From Clavaria fumosa (taxonomy: Eukaryota; Basidiomycota; Agaricomycetes; Agaricales; Clavariaceae): a stretch of 64,000 nucleotides of DNA. Positions 1-11,702 of this stretch are shown in pieces. The position numbers were made by a program, and so were the translations under genes. Where the stretch lies: positions 3,162,001 to 3,226,000 of the forward strand of contig OX637799.1 of assembly GCA_951802425.1 (NCBI GenBank), in the 5' to 3' direction. The stretch's first letter is position 1. The number at the start of each line of letters is the position of its first letter. The notes under the pieces are model-generated. The model was not told where the DNA came from, ran no database searches, and worked only from the letters and a program-made list of their open reading frames with translations.

Positions 1-405
1 ACATGAAAATGGTGAGCATATCAGACTTGACTCCTCTATATTTTTTTCAGAATTTCTGAGCTTTACCCTGAGCTGCCCGGACTCGTATTCTGTCAGTAGG
101 ACCGATGTTGTGGCTGTGCTTGGTGTCCAGCCGCCGCAGCCTTACCTGCAAATACCATTGCTCATGGGTCAATTGCAACATACTGCAGTCAGGTAACATC
201 AGCATTTTAGAGGCAACAATTATTTAGAGAGACAACAATTATTTCGCAATTTTTTGGGTCTCATTGTTGGCTGTTACCACTTATTTTCTGTCCTAGGTAC
301 TTTTACCGACTTGGTGTTACAGCCACCGAGTCACTCACTTCTCAATTTCACTCACTTCTCAGTTTCAGGAGGCCGTGCAGATTGTGTATTCAGGTTAAAC
401 AAAAA

Positions 406-892
406 TCACAGCACACTAATCACTACTCCACCACTTTCTTCAGCAGCTGCGAAAGCCGCCTCAGCTGCTGCTTTGCTTGGGTGACGCTGGAAGCAAGCAC
501 CGCTCACGCCGCTGACAAGGGGTGAGACGAGATGCCTTGGGGGCAACATTTAGATCATGCTTACAAGTTGGAATACGACGTACCAGCCTTGAAATACACC
601 AACCTGACGACCTTTTGAGACAACATACCATCTCTCAGAGGCCTTGGCCATTGAGACACTCGTTTCTTTGGGGAAAATCTTGCATGTACAAGATGCGCAA
701 TGTTTTACTCTGGGTTCTTGGAGCGTCTGGGCGGTTTCCAGAGACTTTTTGCTGTCATCGATAGCGAGTTCAAGGTCTGGAAATGGAAGGAAATAATAAG
801 GAGATAGTGGGACAGAGGTAATGATACTTACTTGCCACTCGGGACAGTAACGCTTGCACGGCATCAACCGTAGAGGCAGAGGATTGCATCAT
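406..892 (-). CDS. Small RNase H1 N-terminal (viroplasmin-type) domain protein
   Basis: Three exons on the minus strand, 832-892, 584-776 and 406-535, join through two GT-AG introns (777-831 and 536-583) into a 127-aa protein. The second half carries the RNase H1 N-terminal hybrid-binding fold: an RWYVVSKGRQVGVF strand, a tryptophan codon split by the second intron, then PLVSGVSGACFQ and an alanine-rich helix ending at the stop. This fold normally binds RNA:DNA hybrids. No catalytic RNase H domain follows, so it would be a stand-alone binder. The N-terminal half is helical with a CASCTC cysteine cluster. Basidiomycete genomes hold many such short proteins, often near transposons. The ATG follows a possible acceptor (CAG), so an upstream non-coding exon is possible. 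Whether it belongs to the KDZ-1 element or to the host is unknown. Confidence 0.72.
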
Positions 893-1470
893 CTGCATTT
901 ACAGTGCAATTGTGGTTAGAGGGGGGTGGATGAAGTAAAGGTTCTCTTGGATGCGCCATGAAAGTAAAGACATAATAGGTTGGAAGCTAAAACGTCGAAG
1001 AATTCCGAAAATGGTCAAATGGAAGAAACAGTGGCGGCAAGCGAAGGACAAACCGAAGGAATACTGGCCTCGTGACACTGATGTAGCATAATTCTCATCT
1101 TCATCTTGGCTTGTTTCGGGTACAGCGTATTTCGAAATTGAGCTGTGCTGACGATGGTAGTGATGGACCGTGGTGCAAATCACTAATTGACCACAGGAAG
1201 CTAAAACGTTGAAGAGTCTGAAAAAGGTCAGATGGAAGATAAAGTGGCGGCAAGCTCGTTTTGGGTACGGCGTATTCGAAATTGAGCTGCGCCGACGACG
1301 GTAGTGATGCATGATGATGGCGAATCATGATGACGGCGAATCATGACAGTGAATCGGCAATGCAGAATTGAGGCGATCTGGCGGTTCCCAACGGGTCTGT
1401 AATGCATCATTTACCGAGGGACCGCGGTGCAAATTGTTTATTGTGGAGGATCGCCGTTGAGCATCGTTGA
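893..1470. repeat. Imperfect tandem duplication in the intergenic spacer
   Basis: No convincing gene is seen. A block beginning GGAAGCTAAAACG at about 982 recurs at about 1196, followed in both by GGTCA-ATGGAAGA and GTGGCGGCAAGC, and later by a shared AAATTGAGCTG...GACG/ATGGTAGTGATG. The second unit lacks roughly 70 bp of the first. The spacer separates the minus-strand RNase H1-N gene from the plus-strand accessory gene and could hold both promoters. Confidence 0.6.
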
Positions 1471-1473
1471 GGG

Positions 1474-1483
1474 TTATATACAT
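1474..1483 (+). promoter_or_regulatory. Probable TATA box of the KDZ-1 accessory gene
   Basis: TTATATACAT lies about 80 bp upstream of the chosen ATG at 1556. An earlier out-of-frame ATG at 1507 opens a short upstream reading frame that runs past the main start (it stops near 1583). If transcribed, this could lower initiation at 1556. Inferred from position and motif only. Confidence 0.35.
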
Positions 1484-1555
1484 AGAGCATCGGCCTAAAA
1501 CTCACCATGTCAAATACGGGTTCAACTGTTGACTGCGTCATTGGCAACGTTTGCA

Positions 1556-3869
1556 ATGCCTGGAAAGCCATGGACAACCGATGAGCAAGCGAAGTTCCTT
1601 GCCGACTATTTGCCACAATACCTCGAGACGCAAGCTAGCGGATCGCTGTCGACTGTATTTTGGCCGCTCCTATATCGAGAATGGTTTCAAGTGTATCCAG
1701 AGAAAACCGCAGCGTTTCCAGGATGCGAGGAGTTGACAGAAGCTCAAGAGGGGCAGTTGAAGGTCAGATTGGACGAACGGCGCAAGGTGAGTGGAACAAT
1801 GCATCATCATATATCACGAGAGTCAGTCGCACATTTTGTAGATGTTGCGTACATGGTTCCGGTGGAGAGGGAAAAGAATGGTGCGCAAAAAAACCGGATC
1901 TGTCTTTGCAGCATCGATACCGAAAACACGCCAATTACAAGATACCAAGGTGTACTCCAAGCTGTTCTATGAGAGTAAGTTAAAGCAGATTGTTGAGGAA
2001 GAGATCGCGGGAAGGTCGCTTACTCGAACTGAAAAATTGGCTAAAATTGTAGAAGTAACAAAGAGGCAGTGGGCTGGAGAGCCTGATGAGGTGAAAATGG
2101 AAGTGAGGGCAAAGAAGGAGGAAATGCAGCGGGAACGCCAACCAGACCCCGACACCCCGCCTTCGGCTAAACAATACCAAGCTGCGATTGACGACCTAGG
2201 CTATGTCGCCAGCGCTTTTCTCAGGCATCTCAAACAGGCGACAAATTGGTCAGGATTCTTGGTAGTCGGTGGGCCTAAACCGGACCTTGGGGGAGACATC
2301 GCCCTCGCCTCGTACGTACCAGCCTAAATCGAATGTCTAGTCGCCATCTTAATGTTTTTTCAGGTTCTTCTCAGACAATGACAGCAGTCAAACGTTCCAG
2401 ACATTTCACCCTCAGTTTCAGAGTGGTGTGGTCGTACCGTTCGGCGATTATCTGAAAACGATCTATGGTGATATTTCCACTGATTTAAATTTATTACAAT
2501 TACACTTACGTTGAGGACTTCAGCTTCGAGCAGTGTTGCCCAATCGTCTCAAGCAGTCAACTCAAATCCACATTCATCATCGCATGGTACCATGCCTGTG
2601 GCCGGTAGCACACCTTTGAATGGCATCGTGGCTCGTTCTCTGCCCGTTAACCTTGATCCGCCGCACAACCCTGATCCACCGCCCAATACCATGCCTGTGG
2701 CCGGTAACGCACCTTTGAACGGCGTTGTGGCTCGTTCTCTGCCCGTCAACCCTCATCCGCCACTCAATACCATGCCTGTGGCCAGGAGCGCGCCTTTGAA
2801 TGGCGTCGTGGCTCGTTCTCTGCTCGTAAACCCTGATCCACCGCCCAATACCATGCCTGTGGCCTGTAGCGCACCTTTGAACAGTGTCGTGGCTCGTTCT
2901 CTGCCCGTCAACCCTGATCTGCCGCTCAAGATCGCTCCATCACACTTCTTGACTCTCAACATGACGAGTGGAGATCCATCATCCACCCTACTGCTTCCCA
3001 CTCTCCCTGACGCAGCGGGTGTGGAGCCGCCGACTGTACCTTCGCCGCCTTTGGATAAGGATCTAGATCCTGATTGGATGTCGCAACTTCCCAATAATTC
3101 ACTCAGTACTTTTGACATGTCTTCTTGCGCACTCTTTGGTGATGCATCCATATACATGTATCCTGATAATGCTACGCCAACGTCTAGCGGTGATGGATTG
3201 TCTATCTCAGCATCGTCCATCTTCCCTGCTCACCTGGCCAGCGGTCATGCATCACTTATCTCGATGTCATCCATCTTCCCTGCTGACCAGGCCGGCAGCC
3301 ATGCATCGCCTATCTCGGCATCACCCATCTTCCCTGATGACCAGGGTGGCGGTCATGCATCGTCTATCTCAGCATCGTCGATCTTCCCAGCTGGCCCTGC
3401 TGGCAGTTATTCATCACCTTTCACCGCATCGCCTTTCACTTTCACAGCTTCGCATGCATGCCCACCTGTGCACGCAGACAGTGGCCGCATCACATTGCCT
3501 ACAACTCTCAGTGATGCCACTACACCTGTGCCCGCACCCATTCTCCTTCCGATCGGCTCTGAAAACTCTTTGCGTCGTTCTACACGTCCTATCGTACTTA
3601 CAGAAAAGGTCAAAAAGCACAAATCGACTGCCGGAACTGGAAAAGAGAATAAGGCACCGGGAGATGGACGGAAGAGAGGGGTGGAGAGTCAAGAATGTCA
3701 GGATGCCATTCAGGATGCGGATCGTGGTCAAGGCCGAGGTGGTCAGGGCGGAGGCAGTCGAAGCCAAGGTAGTCGAGGACGAGGAGGAAATTCAAAAACT
3801 GCAAAGCGAGTACGCAGAGAGTCTCCAGGGCTTGGCACCGTTAGCGCAGCCATCCCGGAGTGTGGTTGA
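1556..3869 (+). CDS. KDZ-1 accessory gene (gene A), WF-helix DNA-binding-like protein
   Basis: Four exons, 1556-1786, 1842-2311, 2364-2467 and 2524-3869, join with consistent phase into an uninterrupted 716-aa protein. The start follows the homologue in KDZ-2: MPGKPWTTDEQ aligns with MAPTG-WTTPGQ. The N-terminus has a helical domain (FLADYLPQYL, FWPLLYREWF). Exon 2 opens with LRTWFRWRGKR, a WF helix like homeodomain helix 3 or a related HTH. Then follow VYSKLFYESK, EVTKRQWAGE, and a VVGGPKP motif shared with KDZ-2. Exon 4 is low complexity: four ~30-residue repeats containing MPVA-SAPLNGVVARSL, several SIFPADQAG-type repeats, then a basic LRRSTRP and an RGG-rich tail. Proteins of this type are common hypotheticals in mushroom genomes. 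DNA binding is inferred from the WF helix. It stays open although the transposase downstream is destroyed. Confidence 0.75.
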
Positions 3870-3984
3870 CATTTCTTGCTAGTCGTACCGCTGATATATA
3901 CGTTTCTTGCAATCTTGACAAACAATACAATATATTTGGTCATGGCGAAGGACAGGTAGGACTACAGGTAGGACTACATAACGG
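3870..3984 (+). other. 3' flank of gene A
   Basis: Short A+T-rich sequence after the stop, probably 3' UTR, with a local duplication of GGTAGGACTACA at about 3956-3978. The left end of the satellite-bearing insert NA-1 should be near here, but no CAGGCGAT terminus is visible, so that junction appears deleted or rearranged. Confidence 0.3.
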
Positions 3985-5571
3985 CAGCAGTGGGAAGGGC
4001 GAGACGGGTGATGCATGATGGTGGGGATGGTAGGGATGAGCAACGTGTGACGGCGGTGCAGCGTGATGTGTGTGCGGGAACAACAACGAGTGGGTAATGC
4101 ATGATGGCATGGGGATGGCCATAATGGGTAATGCATGACGATGTGGGAACAGCAGCGATGAGGGTGTGATGTATGAACAGCGATGAACAGGGAATGGCGA
4201 CAATGAGTGGGGTGACAGGGTGATGGCGACGGGCAGCTGGGACGAGCAATGCGCGATTGCGGTGGCGGGAATGGCGGCAATGGGTGCGGAACAGTGACGA
4301 TGAGTGGGGCGATGGGGTGACGATGACAGGCAGGTTGATGATGATGAGCAGGGTGATGCATGACAGGGTGATGACAACGAGCGGGGTGATGCATGGGGCG
4401 TAGAATAGCGAGGACGAGCAGGATGATGCATGATGCGGCGGGATCTGCAGCGACGGGTGATGCATGACGGGTGCAGAATAACGACAATGAGCAGGGTGGT
4501 GTCGAGGGGATGCATGACGATGCAAAGCATGGTGTGACGTGGCGGGTTGCCAAATGGCGGGGTAATGCATGACGGACAATGTGGGAACAGCGACAACGAG
4601 TGGGTGATGCATGATGCTGCGGGATCGGCAGCAATGGGTGATGCATGATTGGTGCAGAATAACGACAATGAGCAGGGTGGTGTCGAGGGGATGCATGATG
4701 ATGCAAGGTGTGGCGTGACACGGCGGGTTACCGAATGGTGGGGTAATGCATGACGGACAACGTGGGAACAGCGACAATGAGGGGGTGATGCATGACATGG
4801 TGGGATCGGCAGTGATGGGTGTAGGGATGCCACGGTTCGGTTCTGAACTTTGGTTCGAACCTGAACTGGACTGGACCGAACCGAAAATGAGGTTCAGGTT
4901 CAGCCAAGTGGGTGAACCGAACCAAAATTGAGGTTCAGAAGCCCAAATTTGGGCGAACCATTACCTTATTTGGTAAAAGTCCGGTCCAATGAACTGGACT
5001 TGGACCGAACTCAGGTTCAAGGTTCGGAATTTGGCCTGAACTGGACCTAAAGTCTGGTTCGGGGTTCGAAAAAATTGGCCCTGAACCGGACTTAACCGGA
5101 CCGTGGCATCCCTAGATGGGTGATGCATGATGGGTGCAGAATAACGATGATGAGCAGGGTGGTGTTGAGGGGATGCATGACGATGCAAGGTGTGGTGTGA
5201 CGCGGCGGGTTACCGAATGGCGGGGTAATGCATGACGGACAATGTGGGAACAGCGATAACGAGGGGGTGATGCATGATGCGGCGGGATCGGCAGCAATGG
5301 CTGGGACGGGGTGATGCATGACAGCGGGACAATGCATGATGGCAGGGGTGAGGGTGAGGGCCCAGGATGGGGTGATGCATGACGGCGGGACGGGGGTGAC
5401 GCATGACGGCGGGACGGGGGTGATGCATGACGGCTGGGACAGGGTAATGCATGACGATGCAAGGCATGGCAAGCACGAAGGCACAGAAGCTAATTACCCT
5501 TGTTGATGCATCACCTATTTATGGTAGTTAGCTTATGTGATGCATTATTAATAAAACACTTGAATCGCCTG
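3985..5571. mobile_element. NA-1: satellite-type non-autonomous KDZ-family element, right end preserved
   Basis: About 1.3 kb of degenerate repeats built on GGTGATGCATGACGG, interrupted by a hAT-type MITE. The right end is CTTGAATCGCCTG (5559-5571), whose reverse complement CAGGCGATTCAAG is identical to the left end of NA-2 at 13087-13099. Next to it are TGATGCAT motifs, as in NA-2. The right flank (5572 on) is KDZ transposase coding sequence, so this element or a deletion connected with it truncated the KDZ-1 transposase. The left terminus is not recognisable. The long histidine/serine/proline-rich open frames on the minus strand here are products of the repeat and are not genes. Confidence 0.6.
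4822..5114. mobile_element. hAT-type MITE, copy 1 (293 bp)
   Basis: Terminal inverted repeats TAGGGATGCCACGGT and ACCGTGGCATCCCTA bound a 293-bp sequence full of GGTTC/GAACC motifs. It is flanked by a perfect 8-bp duplication GATGGGTG (4814-4821 and 5115-5122). The 8-bp duplication and TAGGG-type ends are typical of hAT elements. There is no coding capacity, so mobilisation would need a transposase from elsewhere. A second copy is at 50760-51051. Confidence 0.85.
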
Positions 5572-6482
5572 ACTATGGCTTCCATCCGCTATCGGTGACA
5601 AAGCCCTATGTGAACCTCGTCTATATTCATCTGAATGGGACCTTCGCCATGCACAAGCCAACGATTCTCTCCATGATTTACGGCGATACTTACAGCTTCG
5701 ATCCCATCTGTATAAGCATAAAGACCGATTCACCTCTGGCCAGCGGGCCAATACTCGGGCCAATTTGACTATTTCAAGAGTGCAAAGGTACATTAATGCA
5801 AGTATTGCCCAATACTGCGCAGCACGGAAGGCACTGCATAACCTGGCCCCACACCTGGAAAAAGATGACGCCTGGATGCAGTTGCTGCCTGAATTGCGCA
5901 ATGAAGATGTGCGCCCAATGAATACTGGGTTGGAAGGGGAATCGGAAGGCCGGCGATCCCTCTCGTGGATTTGGCGATCCAACGAGCTGCCAGTGGCAAG
6001 TGGCGGCGAGCGCCTGCATGAGTGTAGGTGATACCACAGAGATTTTGAATAATGCTGACAGTTCTGTAGCTCTCCGTGTAGAGTGGTGCAAGTCAAGAGC
6101 ACGTGCACAGCGCTGGAGAGAAGAAGTCCGTTTACTCTTGGAGGAAATGAGACGTGTCTTACAGTTTTTGCGATGGAATGAGGGAGTCTGGAAAGCACGA
6201 GGTGGATTTTTGGAATCTGATCAAGATGTTGCAGAGCGCACTACCAACACACTACTTGGTAGCCGCCTACTACTCCAACGTAGAATGGAAGGTGTGCGGG
6301 CATACGCACAACGTCAAGCTTCCATCCAACAGGAACTCCGTATCCACTTTCAATCCCTCTGGCAACCAGTTCCCGCTCTTGTTATTTCACAGATTGGTCG
6401 TGACAAAAGCACCACCTTTACCTTGGATTCCAAACTCGTCAAAGATCTCTCACAGGCTGCATCATTTTTAGTGGTAAAGTAA
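5572..6482 (+). pseudogene. KDZ-1 transposase, C-terminal remnant
   Basis: Two exons, 5572-6023 and 6070-6482, align with the last two exons of the KDZ-2 transposase. Matching landmarks are SEWDLRHAQANDSLHDLRR, YCAARKALHNLAP, EGRRSLSWIW, then LRVEWCKSRARAQRW and EEMRRVLQFLRWNEG before the stop. The intron between them keeps the position and phase seen in KDZ-2. The CxC2 zinc domain and all DDE catalytic motifs are missing. The reading frame enters directly from the end of NA-1. KDZ-1 therefore cannot supply its own transposase, although its accessory gene is still open. Confidence 0.85.
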
Positions 6483-6534
6483 AATGCGACTGTCACATCC
6501 TATTGTCATAATTGCTGTTGAAATGCACCACAAT

Positions 6535-7341
6535 GAGAAAAATATGTCCTTGTCAGCATCATGTTGCATTACTCCCATCTGCTGGTGCCCTCAGCATTGC
6601 ATCCCCTTGTTAAAGTTCCCTGTGTATTGCATTACACCCATCTCATGAGATCCAAATGTCTTGCATCACTCCCTTTTCTGTGGGTTCCTAGCATTGCATC
6701 ATTCCCATATCACAGCCCTTAAGTGTATTGCATCACTCTCTTTCTGTGAGTTTCCAGTGCATTGTATCAGACCTACCTCATGAGTTCTAAATGAGTTCCA
6801 AGTGTTGCATCACTCCCAGCACATTGCATCACACCCATCTCATGAGTTCTCCCAAGATGATGCATCAGTTCCCTTCTGCAAGTTCTTGGTGTGTTGCATC
6901 CCATGGTGTGAGCCTCAAGTGCTTTGCATCACTTCTGACTCATGAGTTCCAAGTGCTCAACCAATTACCATCTTTAATTGAAGATTTCCATTTCATTTCC
7001 ATTTCATCTTTTCATATTGTGTGCAACTACATCTGAGCCTTTGTACCCTGGTTTATATGAAGAAGGAGATTTTCCTCCCTCCTACAAACTCCTAGGCCCT
7101 AGGGTGTTGCATCAGTGTCACATAAAGGCATTGCATCACTCCCATCCTGTAATTCCCACTACCTGCATGAGTGTTGCATCACTGGCATGTTAGTGTTGCA
7201 TCACTGCCATGTTAGTGTTGCATCACTCCCACCCTGTAATTCCTACTACCTGCATGAGTGTTGCATCACTGCCATGTTAGTGTTGCATCACTGCCATGTT
7301 AATGTTGCATCACTGCATGTTAGTGTTGCATCACTCCCACC
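6535..7341. repeat. KDZ-1 terminal satellite array, left part
   Basis: No gene. Degenerate units of roughly 30-60 bp contain TGCATCACTCCCAT, CTCATGAGTTCC and, nearer 7341, AGTGTTGCATCACTGCCATGTT. The core TGCATCA is shared with the KDZ-2 arrays. Copia-1 inserted here after 7341, and the array resumes at 12003. Confidence 0.7.
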
Positions 7342-7571
7342 TGACGACAGATAGCGCCTCGCACCTACCTATCCCGATACGCGACCTTCTTTTCTTCTTT
7401 TCTTGATCCTCGCTGCCTCTCGTTTACTTTTCGCTTCACGCTCTGCACTGCGTTTTTACCTCGCGAGCTTAACCTTCTTCCTTTTTTCACTTTATAAACT
7501 CGTAGTCTACAGATGTAGGAGTTCACGCGTTCAACGTTCTCCCACGTGAACTCTAGCTGCGCTCACTGTAA
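7342..7571 (+). repeat. Copia-1 5' LTR
   Basis: Begins TGACGACAGATAGCG and ends CTGTAA. A TATA-like ACTTTATAAAC lies near 7490. Close to the 3' end (7519-7553) GAGTTCACG and CGTGAACTC form a 9-bp stem with a 17-nt loop. The same hairpin type is present in copia-2 and in the solo LTR at 19842. Confidence 0.88.
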
Positions 7572-7586
7572 GATTATGAGACCCGC
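7572..7586 (+). promoter_or_regulatory. Copia-1 primer-binding site
   Basis: GATTATGAGACCCGC directly follows the 5' LTR and is identical to the site in copia-2. Its complement GCGGGTCTCATAATC resembles the anticodon arm of elongator tRNA-Met (CAT anticodon), as in half-tRNA priming. The ATG of the gag-pol frame (7576) lies inside the site. Confidence 0.6.
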
Positions 7587-10500
7587 GGCCACACCGCTCG
7601 AGATGTCTTCAGGCGATACATTCCAGTTCACCAAACTCAATGGGCAAAACTACGGAATCTGGGCGGTACACATGGAGAATACACTGTCATCTAAATACCT
7701 ATGGATGGTGGTCGACAGTACTGAGCCACGCCCTGCGAGTCCTGTCGTAGTAGAGGGACGACCGCCAACCGACTCCGAGCGAGCACAAGCCCACGATGTC
7801 CAGGATTGGATTGCGAGGGACCGAGCCGCTACGGGGATAATACGAAACGGATGTGAGGTGACACAATGGCCACACGTTGCTAACTGTACGACATCAAAGG
7901 ATGTGTGGGAGACATTGCGAAGATTTCACCTTGAGAACCAAATGGATATCGACATCCATTACTGCTTCGAAGAACTGTTTACACGCAAGTACGTCGAGGG
8001 TACGGCCATGGCGGATCACATCGCAGCCCTACGAGACCTACAACAGAGGATAACGGCGTCAGGCGAGTCGATACCGGACATATTTGTCGCTCGCACACTT
8101 GCGCTCTCACTACCGAAGACCCCAGGATGGGAGGTTGTGAAGATACAGTTACTTAGTTTGAAACCTCTGACAGCTGACGGCGTCAGCTCGATGCTCCAAG
8201 CGGAAGCAAACCGGCGTGCGCACGAGAAGTCCGGCGGTGCATCAGCTCTCCAGGCGATGAGAGGTAGACGACGCGGTGGTAATACCAGGAACGGTGATTC
8301 CCGCAGCGGCAAGAGCCGCGGTCCTCAGCCTGACGACGAATGCCGGTATTGCAAAGGAAAGGGACACTGGGCGAATGAGTGTCCGCGATGAGAGGAGGAG
8401 GAAAAAGGGAAAAACGTACGTGGTGGATCTGCCAACACCGCGGTCGGCGACCTGCAGGACCTTGGAGCCCGCGAGGTCGGCCGTGTATTCCTGGCTGCGG
8501 GACCCCGCACCTGTGGACACGTCATCCTCGACTGTGGGGCGACAGCCCATATGTTTTGGGATAAATCGTTTTTCATGACCTACGCACCCTCTACAAATCA
8601 AAGAATATCTGTAGGCAACGCTCGTGACATACCTGTCAACGGTCTTGGATCTGTCCAACTGAGGGTCAAGCTCCCCACTGGATACCGCACGGTCACCCTG
8701 CATGGTGTTATGCATGCGCCGAGGCTCGCCATGAATCTGATAAGTCTCAGCGCACTCCAGAAGGAAGGGGCGGAGTACTATAGCGCACCTTTCGGGCTGG
8801 TCGTGACCCTTGGTAACGAAGAACTGATGCATGGAAGCTTAAACGAAGGACTATACCGAGTGGAGTGTACGCACGCGACTAGCCAGGCCGCCCACGAAGC
8901 GTCGTCTGGCGCGAGCCTAAGGGTCTGGCACTGACGGATGGGCCACCTTTACCTGGACGCGATTCGTGAGCTGTTGAGGAAGGATATGGTGAGCGGACTT
9001 ACCATTTCCTCCAGCGATTACGATCACGTGTGCGAAGGGTGCGCCATCGGTAAATCGCACTGCCTACCGTTGCCGAAGAAGAGCGAAACCAAACACGAGT
9101 GCATGGACGTGGTGGCCACCGACCTGACAGGCCCCATGTCAGTTGAAACTTGGTCAGGTATGCGCTACGCACTCGTTGTTGTCGAACTCAGCTCGCGCTT
9201 TTGCATCGCGCGCCTCCTACGATCGAAAGACGAGGCTCCCGCCGCTCTAAAAGAGGTGATCGTGCTATTGGAGACGCAATCCCGCCGAAAACTAAAGAAA
9301 CTACGTACTGACAACGGGACCGAGCTCGTTAACGATAAGGTGGACGACCTATGCCGACGGAATGGTATTATACATGAAACTACAGTACCATACGGGCCAG
9401 AACAGAACGGAATCGTCGAACGGACCATCGCAACGCACTTCGAGATGGTCAGATGCATGTTACACTCTTCTGGTATGGACTTACGTTACTGGGGCGAGGC
9501 CTTTATGTACTCGGTGCACATCCGCAACCTCTCGCCGACATCGTCGCTTTCTGGGAAAGTTCCTTATGAGGTATGGACTGGCCGGAAGCCCGACGTCTCG
9601 CACCTGAGGATTTTTGGCTCTACGGCATATGTGAACATCCCAAAGAAAATTCGTGGTGGTAAGCTTGAAGCGATGTCGGTAAAGTGTCGCTTGTTGGGCT
9701 GGTGGGCTGACGAGACGAAGGGTTATCGTTTGGAGGAGATTGAGACTGGAAAATTACTCACCTCCAGGGATGTCCGGTTCATCGAAGACACTCAACCTAG
9801 GGAGCAGGCTGTTGTCGAGGGAGGCCCCCACCCACCGACGAGGAGCGAGCCCACAACAAACGGGACGACCGACGAACTCATCCTGAACGAGAACGAAGCT
9901 GTCAGCGAGGAGGGATCTGGGACGACGGAGACAGTGGGAGAGGAGTCCCCACCTGATGTACCGACGCAGGTCCCCCCGACGCTACGAGAGCTCTCGCGAC
10001 GACAGCGACGCCCGCCCGCTCGCTTTGGGGAGGAGGCAACCGCCGACGAGGTCGACAGAGCTATAAGAGAGGACGATCAGCAGGCGTTCGTAGCCGTTAA
10101 TGGTGAGCCTCGCACTTACAAGGAAGCCATGCGCACAGCACAGGCCAAAGAGTGGGAGAAGGCCGTCGCCGTCGAACTCGAACAGTTGCGAACATCCGGG
10201 ACTTTCGAGTGGGTACCGAGAGTCCCGGAGGGCCGAAGAGCGATAGGGAGTCGTATCGTCTTCCAGACAAAGCGAGACGGGGACGGAAAGGTTATCAGAT
10301 ACAAGGCAAGAGTTGTTGCGAAAGGATACTCACAAGTGCCGGGTCAGGACTTCGACGCGACCTTCGCATCCGTCGCACGTCTGACGACGCTCCGTACGCT
10401 CCTGGCCATGGCAGCACGCGAAGAATGGACGGTTCACCAGGTCGACGTCGTAGGAGCGTACTTAAGAGGAGATTTGAGTGAGGAAATCTATTTAGATCTG

Positions 10501-11683
10501 CCAGACGGTGCACGTACCAGCGAAAGCGACAAACGCGTCTGGAGGCTCCGCAGGCCGCTCTACGGCCTGAAGCAAGCAGGCAGGCAATGGAAGATAAAAC
10601 TAGGCGAAACGATGGAACGAATGGGATTTGCGAGCAGTGCCGCTGACGACTGCTTATATGTGAAAAAAAAAGGAGGACGGAGCGGAGGTACTGGTGTTGG
10701 TCTACGTGGACGACATGGCAGTTGCGGCGCCATGCGAACGGGATGTCTTATTGTTTAAAGCGGACCTGGGAAAAGTCTTTCAAATTACCGACTTAGGCAA
10801 GCTGAAACATATTCTAGGGATCCGAGTTCGACACGACCGCGTGGCTCGAAGAATCCGATTGGACCAGACGGCCTATATCCAGGCACTGCTCTCACGCTTT
10901 AACATGCAGGATGCCACACCCATCGCAACGCCAGCAACCATCAAGGGACGATTAAGTGTTTCTGATTGTCCCTCTACTGACGCCGACCGCACATCGTATG
11001 ACGCCTTTGCCCAAAATTTTGGATACCTCGAGTGCCTTGGAGGGATCCTTTATGCTACTCATACAAGGCCGGACATTCAGTACGCAACCAACATCTGTGC
11101 TCAGTTCGGGTCCAACCCCGGTAAGCCGCACCTAATCGCCCTCAAAAGAATTTTGCGCTACCTGAAGGGCACCTCGGACTACGGCCTCGTGCTAGGCGGA
11201 AGGAATGAGGGCACAGACCTCGCCGGGTGGACTGACTCTGACTGGGCGCAGGACTCGGACGATCGTCGCTCCATCGCTGGGTTCGTTTTCGACGTTGCCG
11301 GAGGCACCGTATCCTGGTCATCGAAGAAACAACCTACGGTTGCCCTGTCCACCGTCGAGGCTGAATACATGGCCTCAGCAAATGCGACGAAAGAAGCGAT
11401 CTGGCTACGCACCTTGCTTACCGACCTCGGCTTCCCCCCATCCTCTGCAACCGTTATCAACGCCGACAACCAGGGATCCATCGCCCTCGCGAAGAATCCC
11501 GTGGCCCACTCACGAGCAAAACACATCGATATCCGTCACCACTTCATCCGCGAGCGAGTTGTGGACAACGCTATCACATTCCGCTATTGCCCGACCACGC
11601 TGATGACCGCCGACATCTTGACAAAACCCCTCGCCTGCGACCTATACGAAAAGTTCTGCGATGCGATCAGAGTCGTCAAGTAG
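7576..11683 (+). pseudogene. Copia-1 gag-pol polyprotein, two nonsense codons and a frameshift
   Basis: Gag (DTFQFTKLNGQNYGIWAVHM) ends in a CCHC knuckle CRYCKGKGHWANEC (about 8338-8385). A stop follows at 8389-8391. The protease active site is DCGATAHM (about 8530). A second stop at 8932-8934 replaces an arginine found in copia-2 (CAC-TGA-CGG against WHRRMGHL), a CGA-to-TGA change. Integrase follows with CEGCAIGKSH zinc residues, LRTDNGTE and EQNGIVERT. The reverse transcriptase is in frame to an A-rich run at about 10665, where a frameshift separates CLYVKKK from the YVDDM catalytic box (about 10697). RNase H (WTDSDWAQD, STVEAEYM, KHIDIRHHF) runs to the stop at 11683. It is closely related to copia-2 throughout. 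Confidence 0.92.
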
Positions 11684-11702
11684 GTGCTTCGACGAGTGGG
11701 AG

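Noticed and set aside
3940..3984. Left terminus of NA-1
   Set aside because: CAGGTAGGACTACAGG is only weakly similar to CAGGCGAT ends, and no duplication of ACTATGGC (right flank) is present.
3879..5484. Long minus-strand frames rich in His, Ser and Pro (up to 297 codons)
   Set aside because: They are translations of the GATGCATGA satellite in several frames at once, with no domain and the same pattern in overlapping frames.
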